Shown: positions 8,308 through 16,768, counted from the stretch's first letter. The stretch: DNA of 64,000 bases from JAIBJN01 sp963839745 (GCA_963839745.1 CAWIWC010000014.1:1-64000), one strand, 5' to 3'. The notes: a model not told the origin generated them from the sequence alone. Numbers and translations: made by a program.

Positions 8308-9321
8308 ATGAGCAACGGACTGAAGACCAGCCTCGGCATCTGGGCGCTCGGCCCGATGGTGACGCGCTTCGTTCCCGGCGGCTACAAGCCGGAGCACGCG
8401 GGCGAGACGACGGCCGTGCGGGTGCGCAGGGCTGTCGAGGGGCTCGGCGACCTGATCGACGGCTACGAGTTTCACTACCCGCAAGAGCTCAACGAGGACA
8501 ACCTGGACGAGGTCCGCGACGCACTCGACGGGCACGACGTGTACTGCATGGCGACGGGCCTCCACCTCGATCCGCGCTTCAGCCGCGGGGGACTCGTCTC
8601 TCCCGACGACGCCACGCGGGCCGAGGCCCTGCGCCGGACGACGGCCGCGATCGACTTCGCCGGCGAGCTCGGCGCGCACTTCATCATCTGGCCCGGGATC
8701 GAGGGCTACAACTACCCGTTCCAGAGCCCCTACCGCGAGAGCTGGGACTGGCTGGTCGAGGGAGTCGGCCAGGCGGCTCAACGCTGCGCCGACCGCGGGA
8801 TCCTGCTTTTCCTCGAGCACAAGAACTCCGAGCCTGCGATGAAGATCCTGATGCGGAATATCGGCATGACCCTGCACGTCATCCACAAGCTCCGCGCCCA
8901 GGGCCTGACCAACGTCAAGGTCAACATGGACTGGCAGCACCTGCTCATGAACCGCGAGAGCCTCGCGGAATACGCCGCCCTGCTCGGGGCCGAGGGGCTG
9001 CTCGGACACCAGCACGCAAACTCGGGTTGGGGGGACTTCGACGACGACAACATGGTCGGCGCGACCGCTTTCATGGAGACGCTGGAGCTGGCCCTCGAGC
9101 TGCGGCGGGCAGGCTACGGCGAGAACGGCGAGCGGCTGGGCTTCGACCTCTACCCGTACACCGAGGACGCCGTCGCGGCCGTGCGCCGGAGCGTGCTTCA
9201 GTGGCGGTTCATCGACAATATTGCCGCTCGCATCGACGACGACGCCCTCCGCCGGGCGCAGATGTCCAAGGACGCGATCCGAGCCTACGAGCTGGTGTAC
9301 GCCGCGATGGGAGAAGAATGA
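8308..9321 (+). CDS. Xylose isomerase-like TIM-barrel protein (sugar isomerase/epimerase family)
   Basis: This 337-residue protein has the AP_endonuc_2/xylose isomerase fold. Likely metal ligands are the Glu in LFLEHKNSEP (about residue 170), the Asp and His in VNMDWQH, the His and Asp in GHQHANSGWGD, and the late Asp in GFDLYP. These resemble xylose/rhamnose isomerases rather than endonucleases. The GAGGAG at 8290 precedes ATG 8308 by a good distance. It is divergent from the importer operon and shares its promoter region, so it may isomerise the imported compound or a breakdown product. The exact substrate cannot be assigned. Confidence 0.85.
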   Translation: MSNGLKTSLGIWALGPMVTRFVPGGYKPEHAGETTAVRVRRAVEGLGDLIDGYEFHYPQELNEDNLDEVRDALDGHDVYCMATGLHLDPRFSRGGLVSPDDATRAEALRRTTAAIDFAGELGAHFIIWPGIEGYNYPFQSPYRESWDWLVEGVGQAAQRCADRGILLFLEHKNSEPAMKILMRNIGMTLHVIHKLRAQGLTNVKVNMDWQHLLMNRESLAEYAALLGAEGLLGHQHANSGWGDFDDDNMVGATAFMETLELALELRRAGYGENGERLGFDLYPYTEDAVAAVRRSVLQWRFIDNIAARIDDDALRRAQMSKDAIRAYELVYAAMGEE

Positions 9322-9392
9322 GCGCTCTGTCGCACCGCTCGTAGCGCTCCCCACGAGCTCGGCTGGTCGACGCCGAAGCCGCGCCCTCGGGC

Positions 9393-9398
9393 TACCGT
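9393..9398 (+). promoter_or_regulatory. Leaderless -10 box (TACCGT) for the 9405 gene
   Basis: TACCGT fits TANNNT and ends exactly 6 nt before GTG 9405, so transcription should start on the start codon. No clear -35 is seen. Confidence 0.45.
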
Positions 9399-9404
9399 CG
9401 AAGC

Positions 9405-10300
9405 GTGCAGAGCCTCGCCCACCGGCTCCGGAACGCGCCGCTCGTCCTCCGCGCCACGTTGGCCGTGTTCGTCGTAGCTTGGATCCTCGGCGTCCACGAC
9501 CTGCGCTCGACGATTCCCGTCTGGGTCGCGTTCGTGATCGCGCTCGGGCTCGAGATCAACTTCTTCGTCGGCGCGCTCGGCCGCCCGCCTGCGCCCCGGC
9601 CCGACCGCGGGCCGCAGCCCCTCGACCGCGAGCTCTACGGCTACCTCGCCTTGCCGGAGGATGAGGACGAGGAGGACGACGAGTACTGGGAGGACGAGAG
9701 CCGCTGGCCGGCCGTGCGCCGGTTCCTCTGGGGCGTGGGGATCATCGCCGCGCTCGCGCTCACCTTCTGGCTCGTGGACCGGAACACCGGGTGGGACTCC
9801 CTCTCGACCGAGACCCGCTCCGAGGCGCAGGAGCGCTTCTCAGCGGAAGCCTCGCGGATCGCCGAGAAGCCGGTCCGGATCCGCTGCGACGAGTCAGGCG
9901 AGTACGTGGGCGCCGTGCAGCACGCGGACGGGGTCGCGCAGGTCGGCGGCGATCTCGCCTACCTGACGCCCGAGCGCTGCCTCGACCTCTACCGCCTCGC
10001 CTTCGAGGGCGACGTCACCTCGAGCCAGACGGCGCGCGGGATCGCAGTGCTGGCCCATGAGGCCTGGCACCTGCGCGGTGAGCGCGACGAGGGGACGACC
10101 GAGTGCTACGCGCTCCAGTCGGGCGTCGAGCTCGGGTCGCCGGCTCGGGCTCGGGCGAGGACGAGGCGCGGCGACTGATGGCGCAGCAGCTCGCGGAGAA
10201 CAGCGGCCGCGGGGTCGGCACTGCCGAATACCGGGTTCCGCCCGAGTGCAGAGACGGCGGGAGCCTGGACCTCGATCCGGCCGGCTCGCGGTTCCCGTAG
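9405..10300 (+). CDS. Membrane protein with HEXXH motif, frameshifted near its C-terminus
   Basis: From GTG 9405 the frame encodes two N-terminal hydrophobic helices, an acidic linker (DEDEEDDEYWEDE) and a third helix near residue 110. A globular domain follows with LAHEAWHLRGE, which matches the HEXXH zinc-peptidase motif, and a following TECYALQSG that could supply a third ligand. The frame stops at 10178 in an unlikely Ala-Arg tail. The -1 frame continues GSGSGEDEARRLMAQQLAEN and ends naturally at 10300. A missing base at about 10135-10150 would join the two. It is a putative membrane zinc peptidase of unknown target. The break is either a sequence error or a real mutation. Confidence 0.65.
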
Positions 10301-10309
10301 GAACCCTCC

Positions 10310-10405
10310 CTACCGTGTCGCGCGCGCCGCCCGGCGCCGCTGCCAGAGGTTCCATCCTCGCCGCGCGAGCCACAGGAGGACCACCCACCGGAACCGTCTG
10401 AGCAT
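10310..10405 (-). CDS. Possible 31-residue basic membrane-associated peptide
   Basis: ATG 10405 to TAG 10310 encodes MLRRFRWVVLLWLARRGWNL followed by an Arg-rich tail. It has one short hydrophobic segment between basic ends. There is no good ribosome-binding site, and the ORF could be chance in GC-rich DNA. It is listed because it is the only coding-like feature in the 317-bp gap 10301-10617. The rest of that gap is comparatively AT-rich around 10460-10490, and no other gene was seen there. Confidence 0.25.
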   Translation of the reverse strand: MLRRFRWVVLLWLARRGWNLWQRRRAARATR

Positions 10406-10617
10406 GAGGGGATCATCGCCGCTCCAGGCGACCTGCAAACACGCGGGAAAGGGCCGATTAACCCAGATTGTTAGAGATTTGTACAGAAGTGCTCAAGAGA
10501 GCCACCCGGACGACCGATACAGGCTGCAGAAAGCGAGGAGTGCGGACATCCTCGGCGGTCGCCGCAGCCGGCCGAGGTGAGAGTTTCCGGGCTCCTCGTT
10601 TTCGTTTGCCCGGGGGC

Positions 10618-11382
10618 CTACTGAGGCGCGAGAGGGAGCGGTCGCTTCAGCATCCGCGCAGCGACGCCACGAATCGTCCACGTCCCGTACGTGTGGCTCG
10701 GGTTCCACTCGGTGATGACGGAGAGCGCGATTCGCTTCGTCGCCGTCCTCAGCAGCGCGGACTGGTGCGTGACGCGACCCGTGCCCGTTCCCCAGCCGCC
10801 CTTGAAGTGGATGGACCAGCCGTCCGGCTTCACGGGCGGGATGCCCCAGCGCTGCGAAGGGACGATCCGGCGGAGGAGGTTCATCCCGTACGCGCGGTGC
10901 CGGGCGGGCATCAGGCGGTCGATCCGGTAGAAGAAGCGCACCTGGTCGGCGGCCGTCGTGGTCGAAAGGCCCCACGGCACGCGCAGCTCGAACCAGCGCA
11001 TGTTCGCCCGCCTGGCCACGAGGTTGAGTCCGGACTCGCCGACGATGTTCAGCACCGAGCCGGCCGTCACGTTGTCCGACCAGCGGATCATTGGCCCGAG
11101 CAGGCGGCGGTCGGAATCCCTCAGCGCCCGCCCACGCACCGAGTCTCGGTTGAGATAGGCGACGAGCAGCATCGCCTTGAGGAGGCTCGCGGACGGCGCC
11201 CTCACCCACGCGCGGTAGCTCCACAGACGACCGCGGTCGTCGATGAACGCGAAGCTCTCGACGCCGGAACGGTTCTGGAGGTAGCGGATGGCCGCGGTGC
11301 GGCGCTCACCCCAGCTCTGCGCGCTCGCCGTCGACGCCGCCAGCAGGAGGACGGCCAGCGCGACCACGACTACGAGTCCCAT
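10618..11382 (-). CDS. Beta-lactamase-fold serine hydrolase, secreted
   Basis: From ATG 11382 this is a 254-residue protein with a clear signal peptide (MGLVVVVALAVLLLAASTASA, cleavage near residue 22). The three penicillin-interactive motifs are present: SLLK (SxxK, in APSASLLKAML), SDN (RWSDNVTAGS) and KGG (HFKGGWGTG). It is therefore a class A beta-lactamase/PBP-like serine hydrolase acting outside the membrane. The order and spacing fit a class A fold, but the usual Glu166 loop was not identified. The true activity could be peptidase-like rather than antibiotic hydrolysis. Longer upstream starts to 11592 lack a signal peptide at the N-terminus and are unlikely. Confidence 0.82.
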   Translation of the reverse strand: MGLVVVVALAVLLLAASTASAQSWGERRTAAIRYLQNRSGVESFAFIDDRGRLWSYRAWVRAPSASLLKAMLLVAYLNRDSVRGRALRDSDRRLLGPMIRWSDNVTAGSVLNIVGESGLNLVARRANMRWFELRVPWGLSTTTAADQVRFFYRIDRLMPARHRAYGMNLLRRIVPSQRWGIPPVKPDGWSIHFKGGWGTGTGRVTHQSALLRTATKRIALSVITEWNPSHTYGTWTIRGVAARMLKRPLPLAPQ

Positions 11383-11437
11383 GCGACCCCTCACGGAGAG
11401 CGGATTGTACTGGCGGCTCCGCGGGTAGAGAGACGCG

Positions 11438-12238
11438 GTGACCGAGTACGTCCACCAGAGCACGTGGGTCGAGCGGGGCGCCCGCTTCGGGCTCGCGACC
11501 AAGGGCTTCTCGTACATCCTCGTCGCGGTCATCGCCCTCAGGGTTGCCGTCGAGGGCGGCGGCCAAACCGAGAGTAGAGAAGGCGCGCTCAAGACGCTCG
11601 CGGACGAGCCGTTCGGCTGGGTGCTGCTGGCGATGGTCGCGCTCGGCTTCGCGAGCTACGCCATGTGGCAGCTCGTCCGGGCGGTCTTCGACCGCGACAA
11701 CGAGGGCGACGACCCGAAGGGGATCGGCAAGCGGCTCGGCCAGGCCGGCAAGGCCGTCCTCTACGGCGCGCTCGCGGTGATCACGGCCTCGTTCCTCTTC
11801 GACTCCGGGGGAGGCGGAGGCGGCCAGAGCGAGGACAAGGCCACGGCCATGGCGCTCGACTGGCCCGGCGGCCGCTGGATCGTCGGCGGTGTCGGCCTGG
11901 CCATCATCTGCGCGGGCGCGTTCAACGCCTATCGCGCGCTCTCGGGCTCGTTCCGGGACGACCTCCGCGAGGAGCAGATGAGCGGTGCCGAACGACCCTG
12001 GTACACGGCCTTCGGCGTCATCGGGCACCTCGCACGCGCGGTCGTCTTCGGGATGATCGGCGTCTTCGTGCTCCGCGCCGCGTACGAGTACGACCCTGAC
12101 GAGGCGATCGGGCTCGACGGAGCGCTCCAGAAGCTCGCCGGCGAGACGTACGGCCCCTATCTCCTCGGCGCAGTCGCGCTCGGGCTCGGGATGTACGGCC
12201 TCTTCTGCCTCGTCGAGGCGAAGTACCGGGAGGTCTAA
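11438..12238 (+). CDS. DUF1206 membrane protein
   Basis: This 266-residue integral membrane protein is built from three repeats of about 80-90 residues, each with two helices. The repeats begin ARFGLATKGFSYILVAVIAL, LGQAGKAVLYGALAVITASF and FGVIGHLARAVVFGMIGVFV, which is the layout of DUF1206. The function of the family is unknown. The GTG start at 11438 is preceded by TAGAGA ending 6 nt upstream, which suits a leaderless message. It converges with the sigma factor gene, and the two stop codons overlap by 4 bp. Confidence 0.88.
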   Translation: MTEYVHQSTWVERGARFGLATKGFSYILVAVIALRVAVEGGGQTESREGALKTLADEPFGWVLLAMVALGFASYAMWQLVRAVFDRDNEGDDPKGIGKRLGQAGKAVLYGALAVITASFLFDSGGGGGGQSEDKATAMALDWPGGRWIVGGVGLAIICAGAFNAYRALSGSFRDDLREEQMSGAERPWYTAFGVIGHLARAVVFGMIGVFVLRAAYEYDPDEAIGLDGALQKLAGETYGPYLLGAVALGLGMYGLFCLVEAKYREV

Positions 12239-13269
12239 ACCACGCCCTGCAGGGCCGCGATCTCGCGGCGGACGGCCAGCCGCTCGAGGGCGTTCGACTC
12301 GATCTGGCGGACGCGCTCGCGCGTAAGGCCGAGCTGCCGGCCGATCTCCTCGAGCGACGCCGGGTCGCGCTCGCCGTTGAGCCCGTAGCGGAGCTTCAGG
12401 ACCTTCCGCTCCCGGTCGGGCAGCTCGTCGAGGGCGTCGTGGAGCGCCTCCTGGGCCAGGTTGATCGTCACGGCCTCGTCTACCTCGTCCTCCTCGCCCG
12501 CGACGAGCTCCTTGAAGGTCGTCCCGCTCTCCTCGGCGATGGGCTTGTCGAGACTGGTGACGGCACGCGCGGCGCCGCGCACCTCCGCCACCTGGTCGAC
12601 GGTGATCCGCGCGGCCTGCGCGACCTCCTCGTCGGTCGGCATGCGGCCGAGCTTGGGCGCCAGGTCCCGCTCCGCGCGCGACATGCGCTGCTCGCGCTCG
12701 ACGATGTGCACCGGTACGCGGATCTCGCGCGACTTGTTGGCCACGCCGCGCTGCACGGCCTGCCGGATCCACCACGTCGCGTACGTCGAGAACTTGAAGC
12801 CCTTGCGCCAGTCGAACTTCTCGACGGCGCGGATGAGCCCGATGATCCCTTCCTGGACGAGGTCGAGGAGCGAGAGCCCGTGGCCCTGGTAGCGCTTCGC
12901 GATCGAGATGACCAGCCGCAAGTTCGAGTTGATCATCTGCTCCTTGGCCTCGAGGTCGCCACGCTCGACGCGCTTCGCGAGCTCGACCTCCTGCTCCTTC
13001 GTCAGGAGCGGATACCGCCCGACCTCGTTCATGAAGAGCTGGAGCGCGTCCGTCGTGGCGGTTGCGAGGTCGCCGTTCACGTACGTGGCCTTGGCCTCGC
13101 GCCCGCAGTCGTCGCGGAGCTCGATCCCGCGGCGCTCGACCTCCTCGTACAGCGCCTCGATCTCGTCTTCGCCGAGGCCGAGCGAGTCGACGAGGCCGTC
13201 GACCTCGGAGTACTCGAGGCACTCGTTCTCCTCGCCGCGGTCGAGCATCGCTTGGAGCTCGCGTTCCAT
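12235..13269 (-). CDS. rpoD: RNA polymerase primary-type sigma factor
   Basis: This is a 344-residue sigma-70 protein. An N-terminal acidic segment (about residues 1-55) looks like region 1.1. Region 1.2 begins DALQLFMNEVGRYPLLTKEQE, region 2 contains FSTYATWWIRQAVQRG (2.3-2.4), and region 3 spans about residues 180-260. Region 4.2 is SLEEIGRQLGLTRERVRQIE, the -35-binding helix-turn-helix. All regions are present, so it is a group 1 or group 2 factor. AGGAGGAGA precedes ATG 13269. The upstream region is shared with a divergent gene and includes a LexA-type box, so SOS influence on this promoter is possible. Confidence 0.9.
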   Translation of the reverse strand: MERELQAMLDRGEENECLEYSEVDGLVDSLGLGEDEIEALYEEVERRGIELRDDCGREAKATYVNGDLATATTDALQLFMNEVGRYPLLTKEQEVELAKRVERGDLEAKEQMINSNLRLVISIAKRYQGHGLSLLDLVQEGIIGLIRAVEKFDWRKGFKFSTYATWWIRQAVQRGVANKSREIRVPVHIVEREQRMSRAERDLAPKLGRMPTDEEVAQAARITVDQVAEVRGAARAVTSLDKPIAEESGTTFKELVAGEEDEVDEAVTINLAQEALHDALDELPDRERKVLKLRYGLNGERDPASLEEIGRQLGLTRERVRQIESNALERLAVRREIAALQGVV

Positions 13270-13304
13270 GAAGTCTCCTCCTCACCTTACGCGAGATCAT
13301 CAAT

Positions 13305-13323
13305 CGAACATATGTTCTATACT
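13305..13323 (+). promoter_or_regulatory. LexA/SOS box overlapping a -10 element
   Basis: CGAACATATGTTCT at 13305-13318 is a perfect GAAC-N4-GTTC palindrome of the Gram-positive/actinobacterial LexA class. It runs directly into TATACT (13318-13323), a good -10 hexamer 10 nt before GTG 13334. LexA bound here would cover the promoter of the radical SAM gene. The site is also 36 bp upstream of the divergent sigma factor start. Confidence 0.7.
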
Positions 13324-13333
13324 GAGCCGTGAC

Positions 13334-14242
13334 GTGGCTCGTGCGCAGTACCTGGAGGACACCTGCAAGACGGCTCTGAACCGTGTCCCGGACGTGAGCC
13401 GCATTCCCTTCCGCTGGACCGTGAACCCGTATCGCGGCTGCATGCACAGCTGCCACTACTGCTTCGCGCGCGCCTTCCACACCTACCTCGACATGGACAT
13501 CGGCGACGACTTCTCCTCGAAGATCGTGATCAAGACCAACGTCGCCGAGGTCCTGCGTCGCGAGCTGGCCGCGCCGCGCTGGGAGGGCGAGACGGTTGCG
13601 ATGGGGACGGCCACCGACCCGTACCAGCAGTGTGAGGCGCGCTACCGGCTCACCAGGAGCATCGTCCAGGCGCTCGCCGACTTCCGCAACCCGCTCTCGA
13701 TCCTGACGAAGTCGACGCTGATTGCACGCGACCTCGACGTGTTCAAGCGGCTGAACGACGTCGCAGCGCTGTCGGTCTGCATGAGCGTGGGCACACTCGA
13801 CGAGGAAGTGCGCCGCGTCGTCGAGCCCGGGACCCCGCCGGGGCGGAAGCGCCTCGAGATCCTGCGGCGCTTCTCGGAGGCCGGCATCCGCACCGGCGTC
13901 CTCGTCGCCCCCGTCCTCCCCGGCCTCACAGACGACGAGGAGCACCTGGACGAGGTGCTCGCCGCCTGCGCGGAGGCCGGAGTCGCGTGGGCCTCGGTGA
14001 TCGTCCTCCACGTCCGCAAGACCATCCGCGGCCACTTCATGCCGTGGCTGAAGGAGGCCTACCCGTGGCTGTACCCGCGCTACGTCGAGCTCTACGGGAA
14101 CCGCTCCTACGCGCCCAGGACGTACACGGAGCAGGTCGGCGAGCGGTTCGCCCGCCTCCGCCTGCGGCACGGCCTCTCGGCCAGCGGCGGCTCGCGCGCA
14201 GTGCCGGCGAGCCGCGAGCAGCAGCTCGCGCTGGCCGTCTGA
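13334..14242 (+). CDS. Radical SAM protein, Rv2578c/SPL-like family
   Basis: From GTG 13334 this is a 302-residue protein. YRGCMHSCHYCFARAFH holds the CX3CX2C cluster motif that binds a 4Fe-4S centre and S-adenosylmethionine. Downstream segments GTATDPYQQCEARYRLTR and ILTKSTLIARDLDV are typical of the Rv2578c family, which is distantly related to spore photoproduct lyase. The reaction is not established. A LexA box at its promoter and a DUF72 gene 49 bp downstream suggest a role in the DNA-damage response (inference). The start gives a message with almost no leader. Confidence 0.88.
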   Translation: MARAQYLEDTCKTALNRVPDVSRIPFRWTVNPYRGCMHSCHYCFARAFHTYLDMDIGDDFSSKIVIKTNVAEVLRRELAAPRWEGETVAMGTATDPYQQCEARYRLTRSIVQALADFRNPLSILTKSTLIARDLDVFKRLNDVAALSVCMSVGTLDEEVRRVVEPGTPPGRKRLEILRRFSEAGIRTGVLVAPVLPGLTDDEEHLDEVLAACAEAGVAWASVIVLHVRKTIRGHFMPWLKEAYPWLYPRYVELYGNRSYAPRTYTEQVGERFARLRLRHGLSASGGSRAVPASREQQLALAV

Positions 14243-14279
14243 GCCCGGCCGCCGACGCAGTCTCCACGACCCTCGCCAG

Positions 14280-14285
14280 TAGGAT
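14280..14285 (+). promoter_or_regulatory. Leaderless -10 box (TAGGAT) for the DUF72 gene
   Basis: TAGGAT ends exactly 6 nt before ATG 14292, predicting transcription from the start codon. It gives the DUF72 gene its own promoter in addition to any read-through from the radical SAM gene. Confidence 0.5.
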
Positions 14286-14291
14286 CGAGGC

Positions 14292-15221
14292 ATGGCCGCG
14301 CCCGTTCGCATCGGCACGTGCTCATGGGCGGACGAGGCGCTGACCAAGCACTGGTATCCGAAGGGCGTGAGCTCCGCCGAGGAACGCCTGCGCTACTACG
14401 CGGACCACTTCTCGACCGTGGAGGTTGACTCGACGTACTACCGGCTGCCCGACGAGACCATGGTCGGGAACTGGGCCGACCGCACCCCGGAGGGCTTCGT
14501 CATGCACGTGAAGGCCTTCGGCGTGATGACGCGTCACCCCGTGAAGCTCGAGCAACTCCCGCCGGACCTGCGGGAGGCCGCCGACGTGGACGACCGCGGC
14601 CGCGTCAACCGCCCGTCGCGCGAGCTGCGCGGCGAGGTCTTCGAACGCTTCCACCGCGCGCTCGAACCGCTGCGGTCGACCGGCAAGCTCGGCGGCATCC
14701 TGCTCCAGTTCCCGTCCTACATCGTGGCCAAGGACCTCTCGCGCGACTACCTGGCCTGGGCCGTCGAGCAGCTGCGCGGCGACCGGCCGCTCGTCGAGTT
14801 CCGCCACCGCAGCTGGCTCGACGACGAGAACCGCGAGGCCACGCTGTCCTTTCTGGAGGAGCTCGGCGCCACCCACGTCGTCGTCGACGCGCCGAAAACG
14901 GAGGCCAAGAACCTGGTTCCAACTGTCATCGCGGCGACCTCCTCCCTAGCGTATGTCCGCATGCACGGCCGCAACGCCGGGACATGGAACGCCCGCGGTG
15001 GGAGCGCGAGCGACAGGTTCGACTACCTCTACTCCGACGAGGAGCTGCAGGAGTGGGTCGAGCCGTTGCGCGAGCTCTCCGACCGCTCCGACGAGGTCTA
15101 CGTCCTGTTCAACAACAACCGCTGGAGCAAGGCGCCCGGAGGCGAGCTGTGGGCCCAGGCACCGACTAATTCGTCCGCCTTACGGAAAATACTGGCGAAA
15201 TCGGGGGTTCCAACCGGATAG
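14292..15221 (+). CDS. DUF72 family protein
   Basis: This 309-residue DUF72 protein has a TIM-barrel-like fold and is YecE-related. It begins IGTCSWADEALTKHWYPKGV and contains FSTVEVDSTYYRLP, LLQFPSYIV and the C-terminal VYVLFNNNRWSKAPGG. All four are hallmarks of the family. The biochemical role is unknown. Its closeness to the LexA-boxed radical SAM gene is the main clue to function. No RBS is seen, in line with the leaderless -10 in front. Confidence 0.88.
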   Translation: MAAPVRIGTCSWADEALTKHWYPKGVSSAEERLRYYADHFSTVEVDSTYYRLPDETMVGNWADRTPEGFVMHVKAFGVMTRHPVKLEQLPPDLREAADVDDRGRVNRPSRELRGEVFERFHRALEPLRSTGKLGGILLQFPSYIVAKDLSRDYLAWAVEQLRGDRPLVEFRHRSWLDDENREATLSFLEELGATHVVVDAPKTEAKNLVPTVIAATSSLAYVRMHGRNAGTWNARGGSASDRFDYLYSDEELQEWVEPLRELSDRSDEVYVLFNNNRWSKAPGGELWAQAPTNSSALRKILAKSGVPTG

Positions 15222-15271
15222 CCCGAGCGGTACCGTTCAAGTCGGAGGGAAGAACAACCGATGGGACTGAT

Positions 15272-16061
15272 GTGGGGAGCCGTCTAGGCACACATGCGCT
15301 TTGGACCGTCGCGCTCAGCGCGGTCATCACGCTGCTCGCCCTGGCGCCTGTGATCCTGCCCGGCGATCGGCCGCTGGACATGCTTCCCGCACCCCTCCAG
15401 GGCACCGGCGAGATCGGCGAAGTCGTCGCCAACCCGCTTGCCCCTCCGAAGCCTCCGCAGCAAGAGCAGGCCGAGCCTGAGCAGACGGCGGCGCCGTCCC
15501 CACCGGCGTCCGAACCGACTACTTCCGGCGTGCTTGGAGACACGGCTTCTTCCTCGGATCCTTCCTCGGATCCCCCGCCCGCCGAGCCGGCCCCCACCCG
15601 GCCCGGCGGCGGCGGGTCCACCCCGTCGAGGCCGAGTCAGCCCCAGGAGCCGGAGACCCCGCTTCCGCCGCCTCCGCCCCCCGAGGGGCCGGAGCCGCAG
15701 GAGCCTTCGCCTCCGCACAAGCCGCCCAAGCCCCCCCACGGCGGCAAGCCGGGGACGGACCGCGACGACCGGCGGGAAGAGCGGAGAGAGCGCCGCGAGG
15801 AGCGCAGGGCCGACCGCGACGAGCGGCGGACGAGAGCGCGCGGACAAGGAGAAGCGGCGCGGAGAGGAGCGCAGGGCCGACCGCGACGAACGGCGTGACG
15901 AGAAGCGCGCGGACAAGCAGAAGCGCCGCGGCGAGAAGTCGCACCGCGGCGACCGCGACGACCGTGGCGACCGGCACGACCGTGGCGACCGGCACGACCG
16001 GCGGGATCGCGACGACCGCGGCAACCGGCACGGCAAGAACAAGCGCCACAACCGCAACTAG
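15272..16061 (+). CDS. Pro-rich protein with repetitive Arg/Asp/Glu tail, frameshifted
   Basis: From GTG 15272 there is an N-terminal hydrophobic segment (ALWTVALSAVITLLALAPVI) and a long Pro/Ser/Glu-rich linker. A highly charged tail rich in RE/RD/DR units starts near 15760. The frame reads into a stop at 15898. A +1 shift at about 15830-15842 instead continues DKEKRRGEERRADRDERR and an HDRGDRHDR-type tail to 16061. Comparing the two tandem copies in the DNA shows that the first lacks two single bases, which accounts for the shift. It is probably a secreted or membrane-anchored low-complexity protein. Only 28 bp upstream GGAGGG precedes a different ATG (15261) whose frame stops at once. Confidence 0.5.
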
Positions 16062-16074
16062 CTCCTAGACGCTT

Positions 16075-16087
16075 GCCCCGCGGGGGC
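16075..16087 (+). terminator. Short GC hairpin after the charged-tail gene
   Basis: GCCCC-gcg-GGGGC forms a 5-bp stem between the stop at 16061 and the next promoter. There is no T-tract, so termination is only possible. Confidence 0.3.
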
Positions 16088-16102
16088 GCTTCGAGCGATC
16101 TC

Positions 16103-16108
16103 TAAGCT
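16103..16108 (+). promoter_or_regulatory. Leaderless -10 box (TAAGCT) for the esterase gene
   Basis: TAAGCT ends exactly 6 nt before GTG 16115. Confidence 0.45.
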
Positions 16109-16114
16109 GGACAG

Positions 16115-16765
16115 GTGGCACCTGAGCGGAGCCCGATCGTCCATCGCGTGCGGCCCGCTTCGGGCGAGCCTGCGGGCGCACTCGTCCTCTCGCACGGCCG
16201 GGGAGCCGACGAGGTCGACCTCATGCCGCTCCTCGAACTGCTCGACCCGGAGCAGCGCTTCGTCGGCCTCCTCCCCCGCGGCCCGCTCTCGCTGCCCCCG
16301 GGCGGCGCGCACTGGTACATCGTGCGCGAGATCGGCTATCCCGACGCGCCGACCTTCACGGAGACCTTCGCCGCCGCGTCGGTCTGGCTGGACGGCGCGC
16401 TCGAGGAGGCCGGCGTGCCGATCGAGAGGACGGTGCTGGGCGGCTTCTCGCAGGGCGCGGTGATGTCGTACTCGCTCGGCCTGGCCGCCTCGCGTCCACG
16501 ACCGGCGGGGATCATTGCGATGAGCGGCTTCATCCCCACCGTCGACGGCTTCGAGCTCGACCTGGAGAGCGCCGCGGGAATGCCGGTCTCGATCTCGCAC
16601 GGCACGTACGACCCGGTGATCGGCGTCGAGTTCGGTCGCGACGCACGCGACCGGCTCCGCGCCGCCGGCGCCGACGTCGACTACCGCGAGGATCCCGTCG
16701 CGCACCAGATCGCGCCCGGCGCGCTCACCCAGGCGCGCGCGGTGCTCCAGCTAGCACTCCCGTAG
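16115..16765 (+). CDS. Alpha/beta hydrolase, phospholipase/carboxylesterase family
   Basis: This 216-residue compact esterase belongs to the PF02230 type. The nucleophile elbow is GGFSQGAVMS (Ser about residue 113). The acid is the Asp in SHGTYDPVIG, and the base is the His in DPVAHQIAPG close to the C-terminus. These enzymes cleave carboxylic esters or short acyl chains in the cytoplasm; no signal peptide is seen. It converges with the cation transporter gene, with only 3 bp between the stops. Confidence 0.88.
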   Translation: MAPERSPIVHRVRPASGEPAGALVLSHGRGADEVDLMPLLELLDPEQRFVGLLPRGPLSLPPGGAHWYIVREIGYPDAPTFTETFAAASVWLDGALEEAGVPIERTVLGGFSQGAVMSYSLGLAASRPRPAGIIAMSGFIPTVDGFELDLESAAGMPVSISHGTYDPVIGVEFGRDARDRLRAAGADVDYREDPVAHQIAPGALTQARAVLQLALP

Positions 16766-16768
16766 CTC

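Noticed and set aside
5971..9354. Single long frame including LivM and everything upstream
   Set aside because: Only the part from GTG 7038 matches LivM. The upstream part is antisense of livH and the TIM-barrel gene.
10618..11592. Longer serine hydrolase starting at 11592
   Set aside because: The first 70 residues overlap the divergent DUF1206 gene and would bury the signal peptide. ATG 11382 is preferred.
15760..16050. Possible CRISPR-like or satellite repeat array
   Set aside because: The repeats are short, unevenly spaced and in phase with a charged low-complexity protein. There are no unique spacers and no cas genes.
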